This document shows positions 35,600 through 45,789 of a stretch of 64,000 nucleotides of DNA, piece after piece (the stretch's first letter is position 1; each line of letters opens with the position of its first letter). The notes beneath the pieces were generated by a model. That model was not told the DNA's origin, searched no databases, and worked only from the letters and a program-made list of their open reading frames with translations. This DNA is from Psococerastis gibbosa (Eukaryota; Arthropoda; Insecta; Psocodea; Psocidae), in assembly GCA_963971405.1 (NCBI GenBank), contig OZ020484.1:6820001-6884000 (forward strand), in the 5' to 3' direction. The position numbers and the translations under genes were made by a program.

Positions 35600-36290
35600 G
35601 CCGTGTCAAGTATAGCACTCAGTCAGTAACGCTTGCCGCCAGGATTCACGCACGTTTTTATTGTAAAGTTCTTTCTCAGGGGGGGCGGGGGCTGCTGATA
35701 AAAAAATTGACTTTTACATGGGGGGGGGGGACCATAAAGGCTCTCATAATGCAAGGAGGCAGGACCGTCTTAAGGAGTCATCCGTCAGGGCCGCTTGCCG
35801 TCAGGATTCACGAACATTTCTATTGTAGGGTTATCTTTCAGGAGTGGGCTGCCGATCCAAAAATTGACTTTTACGGGGGGGGGGGGGGCACAGGCTCTCA
35901 TAATGCAAGGAGCCAGGACCGTCTTAAGGAGTCATCCGTCAGGGCCGCTTGCCGTCAGAATTCACGAACGTTTCTATTGTAGGGTTATCTTTCAGGAGTG
36001 GGCTGCCAATCCAAAAATTGACTTTTACTTGGGGGGGGGGGGCACAGGCTCTAATAATGCAAGGAGCCAGGACCGTCTTAAGGTGTCATCCGTCAGGGCC
36101 GCTTGCCGTCAGAATTCACGAGCGTTTCTATTGTAGGGTTATCTTTCAGGAGTGGGCTGCCGATCCAAAAATTGACTTTTACTTGGGGGGGGGGTCCCCC
36201 ACAGGCTCTCATAATGCAAGGAGTCAGGGCCGTATCAAGGGGAGATACATCATTGCTGTCGGTATTCAGGAATGTTTCTATTGTAGAATT
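35600..36290. repeat. 154-bp minisatellite with internal G runs
   Basis: About four and a half units share GGGCCGCTTGCCGTCAG, TTCTATTGTAGGGTTATC, AAAAATTGACTTTTAC, a G run of about 10-13, and CTCTCATAATGCAAGGAG. Equivalent ATGs at 35795, 35949 and 36103 are exactly 154 apart. Because 154 is not a multiple of three, the open frames here rotate and are not a protein. G-run length differs between units. Confidence 0.93.
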
Positions 36291-36389
36291 CTCTGTCGAT
36301 GTATAAAAAGCAAACGGGCTCTATCAAACCAAAATCGAACACTCCACTAAATGTTTTTCCCTAGAATTTCTCATAGAATATCGATCATA

Positions 36390-36497
36390 GAGCTTCGTTC
36401 TGCTACTAAGCCAACCTAGCGAAGTTGGGATCATAAAGCGTTCTCTTACACTCAACTAGGAAGACCCGTCTACTTTACTTGCCCTCCGAAGGTATGT
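36390..36497 (-). mobile_element. tRNA-SINE 3' half
   Basis: It reads CTACTAAGCCAACCTAGCG, CTCTTACACTCAACTAGG and TTGCCCTCCGAAGG in the inverse order of the SINE body. The tRNA head is missing. Confidence 0.7.
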
Positions 36498-36816
36498 ACC
36501 TACTGTATAATAATTGTGCCGTGTTCAGGTGGAGTATTGCAGCCATCATCTGCATACTATCCAGTGTATGTAGCCCACAGGCTTTGCGGTTGTAACTCGA
36601 GGACTTAGCCACAGACGCGGCACACCTAATCTCCTTAATACGTCTCAAGGTCATGACCTCGGCAATGTTCAAGGTCACTATTACCTGTCAATACAATATA
36701 TTGCCCCATCTGTCAATTTTTTTTATAAAGTCTCATAGCCAATCTGCCATATAAATTTCATATTCGGGTTGTGTTTCGATTCGATTCGATTATACCCCTA
36801 TGGCGATTATTTTTTA

Positions 36817-36925
36817 ATCCCAACCTGGGATAAAAATGTAAACAAGATTATTTTATAATGGAAAGTATTATTCAAAAATGTTTTGTTTACATTTTTAGCT
36901 CCAAGAATAAGCTAATACCAAGCAA
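36817..36925. mobile_element. Small palindromic MITE, copy 2 of 3
   Basis: AATGTAAACAAGATTATTTT, AATGGAAAGTATTATTC and TTTTGTTTACATTTTT match the cores at 28040-28195 and 60175-60295. Confidence 0.65.
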
Positions 36926-37136
36926 CATAGTAGGCTCGCAGTAGCCCGTCTGACTTGTAGCATTCAAAGCGAGTGAGATTAAAAACAAACACTAAACAAG
37001 GATGGTTATTTGTATTGTAACGAAAATAATACAAATGCGGAAATGAACGATTCTGTATCGGTCTTTACTGTCTCCGTAGAAAGACGAATGCAAATGGGAC
37101 TCTGAATTTCGATACGAAATGAACGAATAGTTTTTA

Positions 37137-37315
37137 GGCGGCTATTCCAATTTCCACTTTTCAATATTCCGTCATTTCACTCATTTGTACATCAATAATT
37201 TATGAGATACTCAATTTATAATATTATATTATATATATATATAAATTAAGTTATAATATGGTAGAGACTTATTATTGATGCATAAATGACGGAATATTGA
37301 CGTGGAATAGCCGCC
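37137..37315. mobile_element. Harbinger-like foldback MITE, simple form
   Basis: The ends GGCGGCTATTCC and GGAATAGCCGCC are flanked by TTA (37134-37136 and 37316-37318). The inverted arms continue through TTCCGTCATTT/AAATGACGGAA. There is no inner MITE. Confidence 0.88.
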
Positions 37316-37319
37316 TTAA

Positions 37320-38365
37320 GAGAGATTCGTCAGAAACATAATCTGCTTTGTATTTATAGTATTTTTTTAATGTGCGGCTTAGTTATCAAAACATTGTAAA
37401 ATGGTTTAGAAACTTAGATGACCCCCGTTTAATGTATTCGTTTATCCGTTCGTACAATATCTGCTGAGCGTTTTTATCTCCAGTATATTAAGGTATTACT
37501 CTATACAGGCCTACTCTACCATAAGCATGGGTAGGGCGATCTGATGTGAAAAAATAAATCAATACAGGTTGAGCGGGGTACCCCCCCCCCCCCCGGAATT
37601 AAAAAATGGTATAAATTGATCGATTTTAACTAACTACGCTTATCAGCCTTTCTTACCTATTGGTATAGACAGCAAGCCTAGTAAAACCAGAATACAAGTT
37701 GTTTACATGACTCTAATGAAAACATATAATGGCATTCTTAATGCACATGTTATTGCTTACTATTATTAGTTTACAAATTATACTAGTCGGACTTAGTCAC
37801 TTTTTTGCAGAAGTCTATATAATTGTAGACACTGAAAAACTCTGGTATTTTAAGAAAGTTTTGCTGAGTTGGGTAAAATCAGTACATTTTTGTCCTGTCC
37901 TCTTAATAATAAGCCTATTATATTAGACCATTTTCATATCTTTGCGGCCAACCTTAAGTTAGTCAAAATACTTCAGGTCTCCTTTCCTGACCAAATATGG
38001 GGGTTTCAAAATTTCAGGAAGGTACAATCTTATGATGAAAAGCTTCGAAGAAGCCCGGCTTTTATTCCATGAGAAGGAACTCTGGGCCTTGACCAAAATG
38101 CGAAATTGCTAAAGGTGCTGACGTCGTACACAGCCGATTAACAAATTTTGGAGTGCTCATTTTCTACGTAGCATGTCCTCTCAACGGTATAGCCAAAACT
38201 CAAAAACCCAAGGTCAATATTGGCAAGAGCTCTAGCATGTTCTTATAGAGACCGTGAAGAACATAAAGGACAAAAAGTAAGAACTAAGGAGGGTGTTTTT
38301 GTATATAGGATGGCTGCCCGTAAATAACATCTGCCAACTGGACACAAAAGGTTTTTGTTTCCATG
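37320..38365. other. No gene recognised
   Basis: A 65-codon frame at 37729-37926 starts with a hydrophobic stretch, but has no promoter, poly(A) or splice signals I can support. A C run occurs near 37580-37594. Confidence 0.35.
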
Positions 38366-38367
38366 GC

Positions 38368-38650
38368 GGGTGTCTTTGGGCAAAGGTGTACTCGTGTCCT
38401 TGCCAACGGAAATAGTTCCTTTCAGCCTACCTGGGATCAGGACCGTATCTAGTGATAACCGGGTCTGCAGCTGGCCAATTCTGGAGCACTCAATCGTTTC
38501 TCCAACGACTAACTTATGTAGCCTACTTTGATTCACTTAATACGTCCGTCAGTCCGCTTGTCGGTCCGTCTCTCGTTGGGGTCTTTGGGTAAAGGTGTCC
38601 TCGTGTCCTTGCCAATGGAAATAGTTCCTTTCAGCATACCTGGGACTATT
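38368..38650. repeat. Two-copy direct repeat about 208 bp apart
   Basis: GTCTTTGGGCAAAGGTGTAC at about 38371 and GTCTTTGGGTAAAGGTGTCC at about 38581 each continue CGTGTCCTTGCCAA and ATAGTTCCTTTCAGC. It is a partial duplication of unknown origin. Confidence 0.85.
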
Positions 38651-38773
38651 TACTAAAAAAAAAAAAATACTCTGGAGATATCCGATTGTCTCAAAAGACA
38701 AAACCAAGAATATATATAATATATATATATATATATATACCTACCTATACCATTCAATGCCTATGTATGTACC

Positions 38774-39158
38774 CAAGAACGGATACAGGGGGTAGCTGCC
38801 CCCCCCCCCCCAATTTAATAATCTGTTGTAATTTGTAGGTTAATTTAGGGACATGTAGCGTAGTGGTACGGATTCTGACTTTCACCCGAAGGGTTGTTGG
38901 TTCGAGTTCCACACTGGCTACATTTTCTGTCCATGCTTCGGAGGGCATGTAAAGCAGGCTCTCCCGGGCCTTCCTAGTTTAGTGTAAGAGAGCGCTTCAT
39001 AGCCCTAACGCCGCTAAGTTGGCTTACTAATAGAAACAACAAAAAAGTCCCTAATTTATGACGTTATAATTTAATCGATACTACATAGCCTATGTTTATT
39101 CTATTTTCCCCACAACTACCCCACCCCCCCAAAAAAAAATGGGCTGCATCCGTCACTG
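38774..39158. mobile_element. hAT-like element (GGATACAG type) hosting a SINE
   Basis: It starts CAAGAACGGATACAGG with a C run just inside, and ends GGGCTGCATCCGTCACTG. The interior TTAATCGATACTACA is shared with 39941-40090. A SINE lies at 38848-39051. The target duplication was not clear. Confidence 0.7.
38848..39051 (+). mobile_element. Reference copy of tRNA-derived SINE
   Basis: Head GGGACATGTAGCGTAGTGGTA (A box region) leads to TTTCACCCGAAGGGTTG and the B box GGTTCGAGTTC (38899-38909). The body has CATGCTTCGGAGGGCATGTA and GGGCCTTCCTAGTTTAGTG, and the tail is AACAAAAAAGTCCC. It is flanked by TAATTTA (38841-38847 and 39052-39058). About a dozen copies occur in this window. The frame 38754-38948 on the other strand is repeat-derived. 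Confidence 0.9.
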
Positions 39159-39175
39159 TATAATGTACCTGTAAG

Positions 39176-39435
39176 CAGGCGTGGATCTAGCATGAGACCA
39201 AGGAGGGGGCTAAGATTAAATTCGATTAAAAAAAAAAAAACAAGGCTTAAATATTGGGGTTTTACGCATTTTGAGAGCAATAAGGGCTCTATATTATAGG
39301 TAATTAATACAATTGAGCACAAGGGGGGCCCGGGGCTCTCCCCCGGGAGAAAATTTGTGATAAATAGGACTGAAATGGTGGGGTTGTGCACATATTGAGG
39401 AACCTAATTGGGGGGGGGGGGCAGATCTGCGCCTG
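39176..39435. mobile_element. hAT miniature with perfect 8-bp TSD
   Basis: It starts CAGGCGTGGATCTA and ends CAGATCTGCGCCTG, with CCTGTAAG on both sides (39168-39175 and 39436-39443). A G run lies just inside the right end. The element at 58025-58231 is a second member in the opposite orientation. Confidence 0.92.
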
Positions 39436-39940
39436 CCTGTAAGTACTAGTATATTATTGTACAATCAGTACAGACAGGGTTCTCACTCTACAATATATAC
39501 TGTATATACACTCCTTTGACATTGCTATAGTTAAAGTCGTGACTCCCGATTTGAAATGAAAACGTGCACTTTAGAAAATCTTGTCCATATGGAGAATGCA
39601 TGGAAATCCACATATAAAAGCAGTAACTCCTTTTCCGTCGAAGGACATTTTTATATGGCAACCAGCCCATCACATGAACTGACATTTCTGTATAAAGCAT
39701 TCAATAGCAACAGACAGGCAGTTAGGCCCGTGGAAATCAAGAAGTAGCTCTATACCTGCTGGACAGCGTTTTCCAGGTTTTCCATAAATGAACATGATGG
39801 CAAAAAGCTGCAAGTAATGTCTGGAGTCTGGAATGGACTTGGCTGGCAGTCTGTTCCAGGAATTAGTTCGTTCACCTTAGGTTATACCTGACTTGCATTT
39901 CTTTCGAGTTGAGAAGAAAGGGGGAAGTTGAGAGTGTCCG

Positions 39941-40090
39941 CATGGACGGATACAGGGGGGGAGGGCAGGGGGGTAGCTGCCTCAAAATTTAGTAAACCTA
40001 TTGTAAGTTAATTCTGATTTAATCGATACTACAATACACATGTTTTTTCTATTATAACTCGCAACTACCCCCCCCCCCCAATGGGCTTAG
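39941..40090. mobile_element. hAT-like element without SINE, right end lost
   Basis: It starts CATGGACGGATACAGG, shares TTTAATCGATACTACA with 38774-39158 and ends within a C run then AATGGGCT. It serves as an empty-site comparison for the SINE at 38848. Confidence 0.65.
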
Positions 40091-40094
40091 CGGA

Positions 40095-40920
40095 AAGCTG
40101 TAGATAAAAGAAGCAGCAGCAGAAGCATAGCCTGGCAAATAATATACAGGACATACTGGAGAAAACACTTCTTGGCCACAAATTGATTGTTTGTAAGGGG
40201 TTCATGAGGTCTCGTACCTTAGAAGAAATTGTTCCTCTACATTTTCGACTCATGATACAATCATGATCTATGAGATTCATACATAATATGGCTCTAGGTA
40301 CGATAATGTCGAGGAAATTACCCCCTACATATCGCTTTGTTACTCATATCTTATTTTAAACGTTTGGTTTAAAAAACCTTTCCCACCAAGGTAAAGAAAA
40401 CTTAAGTTATATTCTATTGTAGACACTTTACAAAAGCCTGAAGGTATCAAACAGGTTTCAGATGAATGAGGGGCAAAAATGATCTCATTTCGTTGCCTGG
40501 AGGGAATAATTGCTCCAGCGGAGGATGTAAAATATGCCTATAGGTATCGAGGAAATTGCCCGCTACATATAGCTTTGTTACTCATATCTTATTCTAAACG
40601 TTAGGTTAAAAAAAATTAATTGTCCCTAGAGGGCAACTTGATAGGGGGAAATTTGCAACTATTAAATCGGGTGCGGTTTTGTATTGAGGATTTGACATGG
40701 TAACAGCTTTGGGCAATTTGTAATAATTACCTATGTAGCTCCTTTAATCCTTTGGTAAGTAATTGTCCAAAGGACGGTAATTATCCATGGTCGATTATAG
40801 AGAATCTAACTATGAAACGGAAGTTTGAGGTTCGAATTTCGTCATAATAAGAAAATTTATTCGTCGGATTATGGTCCATCCAACATTAATAGACTCCTTT
40901 GTCGTTTTCTTATTTATAGT
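40095..40920. other. No gene recognised; imperfect duplication
   Basis: ACATATCGCTTTGTTACTCA (40327) and ACATATAGCTTTGTTACTCA (40564) begin a roughly 60-base direct repeat. There is a B-box-like GGTTCGAATTTCG near 40831. Confidence 0.45.
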
Positions 40921-40925
40921 ATAAG

Positions 40926-41080
40926 TGTAATGCCCCAAATGGGTTATAAGGGCACTTTACTGGTTTGGCAAGAAGTTCTCCAAGAAGACCTAATTGACAA
41001 GTCAAAGGATTCGAACTGAATGCGCTTTTATGGTGGTAGGACAATCGTTTTACGGGTATACATATCGGAAATCTTAATGT
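40926..41080 (+). mobile_element. LTR fragment
   Basis: It starts TGTAATGCCCCAAATGG and continues GTTCTCCAAGAAGACC and GACAATCGTTTTA, matching the 5' half of the LTR at 41936-42563. The 3' half is absent. Confidence 0.75.
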
Positions 41081-41084
41081 TATT

Positions 41085-41930
41085 AGGCAGAGCCTTCAGG
41101 GCCCCCACAAAAAGCCGCAAAATACAAAATCGCAATTGATAAAAAAGAAACTAAAACAACAAACTAAAGCAAATAAGTAAACTTGTCGAAATATTTTAAG
41201 GGATTTGGCGTGGCAATTATGATAAATCGCCTTACACTATTCTATTCTGTATCTTGTGCCTCTATTTTATAAATGATATTCGTGTATGGGTGCAAGACTT
41301 TTCTGCCCGAGAGAGGGCCCCCACACAATTCCGGCCCAGGGGCCCCCACGAGGCCAAACCCAGCACTGAGTACACACGTATACAAAATATTAGGTAACGG
41401 TATACAGTCATACAGTAGGATGTACTATTGTAATGCCCCTGTAATGTACCAGCACTATTCTAGGCCTACTTTGTTACTTTGTACTCGGTACTCTGGAACT
41501 TGAATTAGGTTATTATTAGGACTCTGGATTATTATTCTTTAATTTACTCATTGTTCAACATACTTAACTATTAATCTGTATTTGTATTTACTTATACACT
41601 GTGTCCTATGACTAATCCATTGAATAGTTATGATATAAAACCAGAGAGCCAAATTTGCCTAAGTTAGTTATAGTTAGTTATTGCTAGTTATTACTAGTGT
41701 GTTGCCACAGTGTTGCTAGTGTTGTCCGTATATTCAAACCTCAGTATCGTCCATATTTTTAACCAGTAGTATTTCTGTGTTTCTCTGACCTTTAAAAGTC
41801 CACTGTTGTGTATGTGTATTTGATTTACTGAATTATAATCCTTTATAAGTGTCCAGTACCGTGATTCTTAATATCCTAAGAAGAAGGCTACCTAGGTATC
41901 AAAAGAACAGAAGTGAGTACTTCGCGAAAT
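41085..41930. other. No gene recognised; short GTTAGTTA tract
   Basis: Imperfect GTTAGTTA/GCTAGTTA repetition lies near 41664-41700. Open frames are short and unremarkable. Confidence 0.35.
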
Positions 41931-41935
41931 ACAGT

Positions 41936-42563
41936 TGTACTTCACACCCCGAAATGGTTAAGGGTGCACTACGAGTGAGCAAGGAGTTCTGTAATACACT
42001 CCCCATAAGGGGTAAGGCGTGTAATATCCGTGTTACAATATCCGTGTGTATGTATATTCATATATTTTGGTACGTCCGTTTATGTGTGACTCTCACGATA
42101 GTTATAATAGTATATCCTATTGTGTGATTACCTAACTATGAACCAGCCTCTGTCTAATGTAACATTGATGTATAAAACGATTGAACCACCACTATTATAC
42201 AGCATTTAGTTCGGATCCTCTGACTAGTTAATTAGTCTTCTTGGAGAACTCCTTGCCCATTCGTAGTGCACCCTTAACCATTTCGGGGCATTACAGTTCT
42301 CCAAGAAGACTAATTAACAAGTCAGAGGATCCGAACTAAATGCTATATAATAGTGGTAGTTCAATCGTTTTATACATCAATGTTACATTAGACAGAGGCT
42401 GGTTCATAGTTAGAATTTTAGGTAATCACTCAATAGGATATACTATTATAACTATAGTGAGAGTCACACATAAACGGACGTACCAAAATATATGAATTTA
42501 CACACACGGATATCGTAACTATAGGATATTACACGCCTTACCCCTTATGGGGAGTGTATTACA
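41936..42563 (+). mobile_element. Solo LTR interrupted by another LTR
   Basis: The outer copy has CCCCGAAATGGTTAAGGG near 41947 through GGAGTTC at 41989, then resumes at 42296 with GTTCTCCAAGAAGAC and ends GGAGTGTATTACA (42563). TG...CA ends fit an LTR, probably Ty3/Gypsy-like. The exact outer start and duplication are uncertain. No internal coding region is present. Confidence 0.8.
41990..42295 (-). mobile_element. Complete inverted solo LTR nested in an LTR
   Basis: On the minus strand it starts TGTAATGCCCCGAAATGG and ends GGGGAGTGTATTACA, 306 bp. It is flanked by GTTC on both sides (41986-41989, 42296-42299), or GTTCT if one shared T is counted. It is the same family as its host, in the opposite orientation, which makes a long near-palindrome. 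Confidence 0.9.
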
Positions 42564-43410
42564 CTATCTATAGGAGTATGAGTATTAGCCTACATATAAT
42601 AGGACATACTGTACTAACTGTAGGAATGTTACATTATACATATTCAATACATACATACATATATACATTACATATTACATTTATCCCTTATGGCATATGG
42701 GGAGAATATTACACAAGGAAAGTCGTTGGTCGAAATTTTAGTTTTTGAGATTTAACCGGATTTATATACGTTTTGAGGTACCAGGTACCAGCCCGTAGCC
42801 AAGGCCATTTACTCATACCAGTTCTTTTATTGGTAGGAGAAAAACGTGACTTCGGGGTATGTTGCTAAACACAACATCATCGGGGAAAGTTTGATTGTAA
42901 GCATTTCCACATGCTGTTTTTCAGAAAAACAAGTTGAGATTCCTATCGTGTAGGGGCCGGGCCCCAAGTTGGACAAACGTGTCGCCTGTCGGGCCCCACG
43001 TTGGGAGGTTGGGCCATCATGCAGGGCCACCGGCCCTATTTCGCAAATAGTATTTGGTCTGCGAGAGGCTGTCTTGAATAATTGCCCTTGGCCATTGTTC
43101 AAACATACTTTGCACCATGAAATTGCAGAATTCTGAGTTGTTCTCCTTCTTGGGAGGTTTTCTTTATTTTCCACTATCATTCTTCGTTTGTACCCCATGG
43201 CTAAGAATTTTTGGGTCTTATTGTTCGTTTTCTGCATAGGGACGAGTGAGGGTTTGCTTCCCTGCACAGCCTTTTTCAAGGTTCAAGGACCAAGGTAAAG
43301 GTACAGCCCATAGAAAATTGGCAGCCCGATATTTAATGCTTTAATTTTTTATTTTATTAACTAAGCAAGTTATTAAAGATTTGGCTCATTTAAGTTGTAG
43401 AAGACTAGTT
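42564..43410. other. No gene supported; orphan 150-codon frame
   Basis: The minus-strand frame 42827-43279 is among the longest in the window, but I recognise no domain, signal peptide or splice context. The LTR-like CTTATGG-GGAGAATATTACAC near 42696 recalls the LTR end. It is left as unannotated. Confidence 0.3.
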
Positions 43411-43412
43411 CA

Positions 43413-43566
43413 TGCATCATATAATGAGGTATTTTTAGTTTTCGAAATTGTAGTTTTTTTTTTATAAAATCGATTATAGGTGAAAAATGGTTGTTTATAA
43501 AATATTATCATGTTTATGAAAAAACTACAATTTCGAAAATTAAAGATATCTTATTATATGATGCGA
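43413..43566. repeat. Foldback repeat with arms of about 50 bp
   Basis: GCATCATATAATGAGGTATT and TTTTCGAAATTGTAGTTTTT are mirrored by AAAACTACAATTTCGAAAA and ATCTTATTATATGATGCG. It is a MITE-like palindrome with a loop of about 45 bp. Confidence 0.85.
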
Positions 43567-44167
43567 GAAAAATTGGAAAGTGTAATACCTAAATTCAGGT
43601 TCAAATCATGCACTTCAACATAAGCACCTCAAATATTTCTTCCAATAAAATAGTGAAACAAATAAATATTACAATAGAATACAATAGTATTATTAAAAGT
43701 TATATTATTAAATATTATATTATATATAGTTTCTTACTTATTATTATATAAGTAATCAGGTCAAATGCATAATTTGACTGATCTAATTGGTGTTCAGGTC
43801 AACAGGGAGAGGCAAGCGGTTCGGTTGGTAGAGTTCAATGTTGTCTCAGGCAAGAAGTTGATAGCAGGAGATTTTGCCCCCCCCCCCCAATATTATTTTC
43901 ATGAATTTTGGGTTACAAACTGTTTTCATCTGGTATTCATTGCCTACCGAGACTTTTAAAGTGATGATGGGAATCTCCATTTCCAATCAGTACGCAGAAC
44001 ATGCATGCGCAGTCAAAATTAGTACTGTACTGACAAAATCAGTATGGATCATTCATTTATTTTAGTAGGGTTGGTTAAAATCAGTACATTTTACAGTCAT
44101 AGCGCAACGGCATAACATACGAAATACCACTACATAAGACCACAAGACATGGGCAGGATTTTGTTTC

Positions 44168-44316
44168 GGGGGGGGGGGGGGGGTTAGAAATTTCATTGGG
44201 TATTACATAGCGGTTTTTATTTTTCCTCTGAAAATCTAATTCTATCTAGTATGAAGCCATTTCGTTTCGGGGGGGGGGGGGGGGGGTTTGAACCCCCCCA
44301 CCTTAGCTACGGCCTT
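44168..44316. repeat. Element remnant with two long G runs
   Basis: G runs of 16 (44168-44183) and 18 (44269-44286) each follow TTTCG. The right end TTAGCTACGGCCTTG resembles a hAT terminus (inverse CAAGGCCGTAGCTAA). The left terminus was not identified. Confidence 0.5.
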
Positions 44317-44319
44317 GTG

Positions 44320-45265
44320 GGGAATCTACAGTACTATGCACTATTCGCCACATGGAACCGAGTAGCATTGGAGCAGCTGATTCACTAAGTAGCTTTAAGA
44401 CTCTTTTCCCTCTCGTTTTTTTCCCCGCAATAATTTTAAGTAGAATAATACAATCTGTTTTAGGGTTAGCATGAAAACAAGACCATATAGTCTTATTGTT
44501 CGCCTTTTGATATGTCAATAAAGTAGTTTTTTCATTTTTATTTTTGCGTCTTTTTATAGTAGACCTATGCAAGACATTCATGGTCAAAATCAGTACGGAG
44601 GGTTACCCCAGTTAGAACTCTATTCCCCTAGTAAGTTATTCTTTCCAATTTGTGCTATGCCTGCTGACCTTCTTCACAGCTCCAATTAAGATTATTATAC
44701 CATTGTACAATAGCCAATAAAATATAATAACTCGACGAATTTTCGGCAAAAATGTATACCTGTATGCAAACTACATACATTAGGCGAGCCTTGAACCGGG
44801 CCAATAAGCGGGCTTCATCACGCGGCTGTACCTACCTAATAATTTTCCACTATGTGATTTTTCCATAAGCAATCTGGAGTGGATAGCGTCGGTAATGAGC
44901 GTTATTACCATCTGATGGCTTCTCATCGGCCATGTACTGTTCAATCTAGATGTACCTGTACCTGGTGTGGCTACTAAGCTACTAGACACGTTGATGATAT
45001 GCTATAGCTTCTTATGATGGACGTTGCAGTGCGAAAATTATCCAAGAAGTTGCACTATGATGGAGGCCAGGATTCTTCTGGACTCCTTCGGGCTTTCCTG
45101 AATCTCCAGCAATTCGTATAGCAGAGGTACTGTATGTAGGTTGTTAAATGACTGCACTTGTCGGTTTCACGAAAAATTAATGTAATAATAGTTACTTTTT
45201 CTTCTACTTTTACCGCGCCTTATCCTCATGGAGGGTCAGCGGCACGACAGCAGCGTTTCCACAGT
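44320..45265. other. No gene recognised
   Basis: The minus-strand frame 44780-44989 looks compositionally protein-like but matches no family I know. No splice or promoter signals were found. Confidence 0.35.
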
Positions 45266-45271
45266 CCTGAT

Positions 45272-45719
45272 GTTCTGTGCGTCCTCGGTTGAGAGCCCCA
45301 AACCTCTCATATCTCCAGCGATTTATACCCAGTTCCCAGTGTAACTTTCGGTCCCGGGTGGTCTTCTTTAAGTAAGTAATGTAAGTCCAACTAACCCTTT
45401 GTTAAATTGTCTTCTTCTTTGTTCTGTGCGTCCTCGGTTGAGAGCCCCAAACCTCCCATATCTCCAGCGATTTATACCCAGTTCCCAGTGTAACTTTCGG
45501 TCCCTGGTGGTCTTCTTTAAGCAAGTAATGTAAGTCCAACTAACCCTTTGTTAAATTGTCTTATTCTTTGTTCTGTGCGTCCTCGGTTGAGAGCCCCAAA
45601 CCTCCCATATCTCCAGCGATTTATACCCAGTTCCCAGTGTAACTTTCGGTCCCTGGTGGTCTTCTTTAAGCAAGTAATGTAAGTCCAACTAACCCTTTGT
45701 TAAATAGTCTTCTTCTTTG
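45272..45719 (-). repeat. 149-bp minisatellite built from a LINE coding fragment
   Basis: Three near-identical units start GTTCTGTGCGTCCTCGG at 45272, 45421 and 45570. On the minus strand each unit encodes IAGDMGGLGLSTEDAQN, matching ITGDMTSLGLSTRDTQN in the LINE remnant at 62064-62288. The unit length is not a multiple of three, so it is not a working repeat protein. The following 45720-45785 also matches 62328-62385. Confidence 0.92.
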
Positions 45720-45789
45720 TTGGTTTCTACGTTGATCTCTCAGTGTTACCGCGCAGGATCTTAGCATTCGCATTTCAGTTGAGTGAATC

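Noticed and set aside
35500-36350. Overlapping frames of 113-160 codons as repeat proteins
   Set aside because: They are rotations of a 154-bp minisatellite whose period is not a multiple of three.
36664-36680. ATGTTCAAGGTC, resembling the MFK first exon at 61331
   Set aside because: GTCACT is a poor splice donor and no matching acceptor plus signal-peptide exon was found downstream.
37729-37926. Frame with hydrophobic N-terminus as a secreted protein
   Set aside because: AT-rich DNA readily encodes hydrophobic runs; no TATA/initiator, splice or poly(A) context comparable to the 61 kb gene.
41936-42563. Foldback DNA transposon
   Set aside because: The palindrome is explained by one LTR inserted in reverse inside another, with a GTTC duplication.
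42827-43279. 150-codon minus-strand frame
   Set aside because: No motif, signal peptide or exon structure could be seen; a chance frame is likelier.
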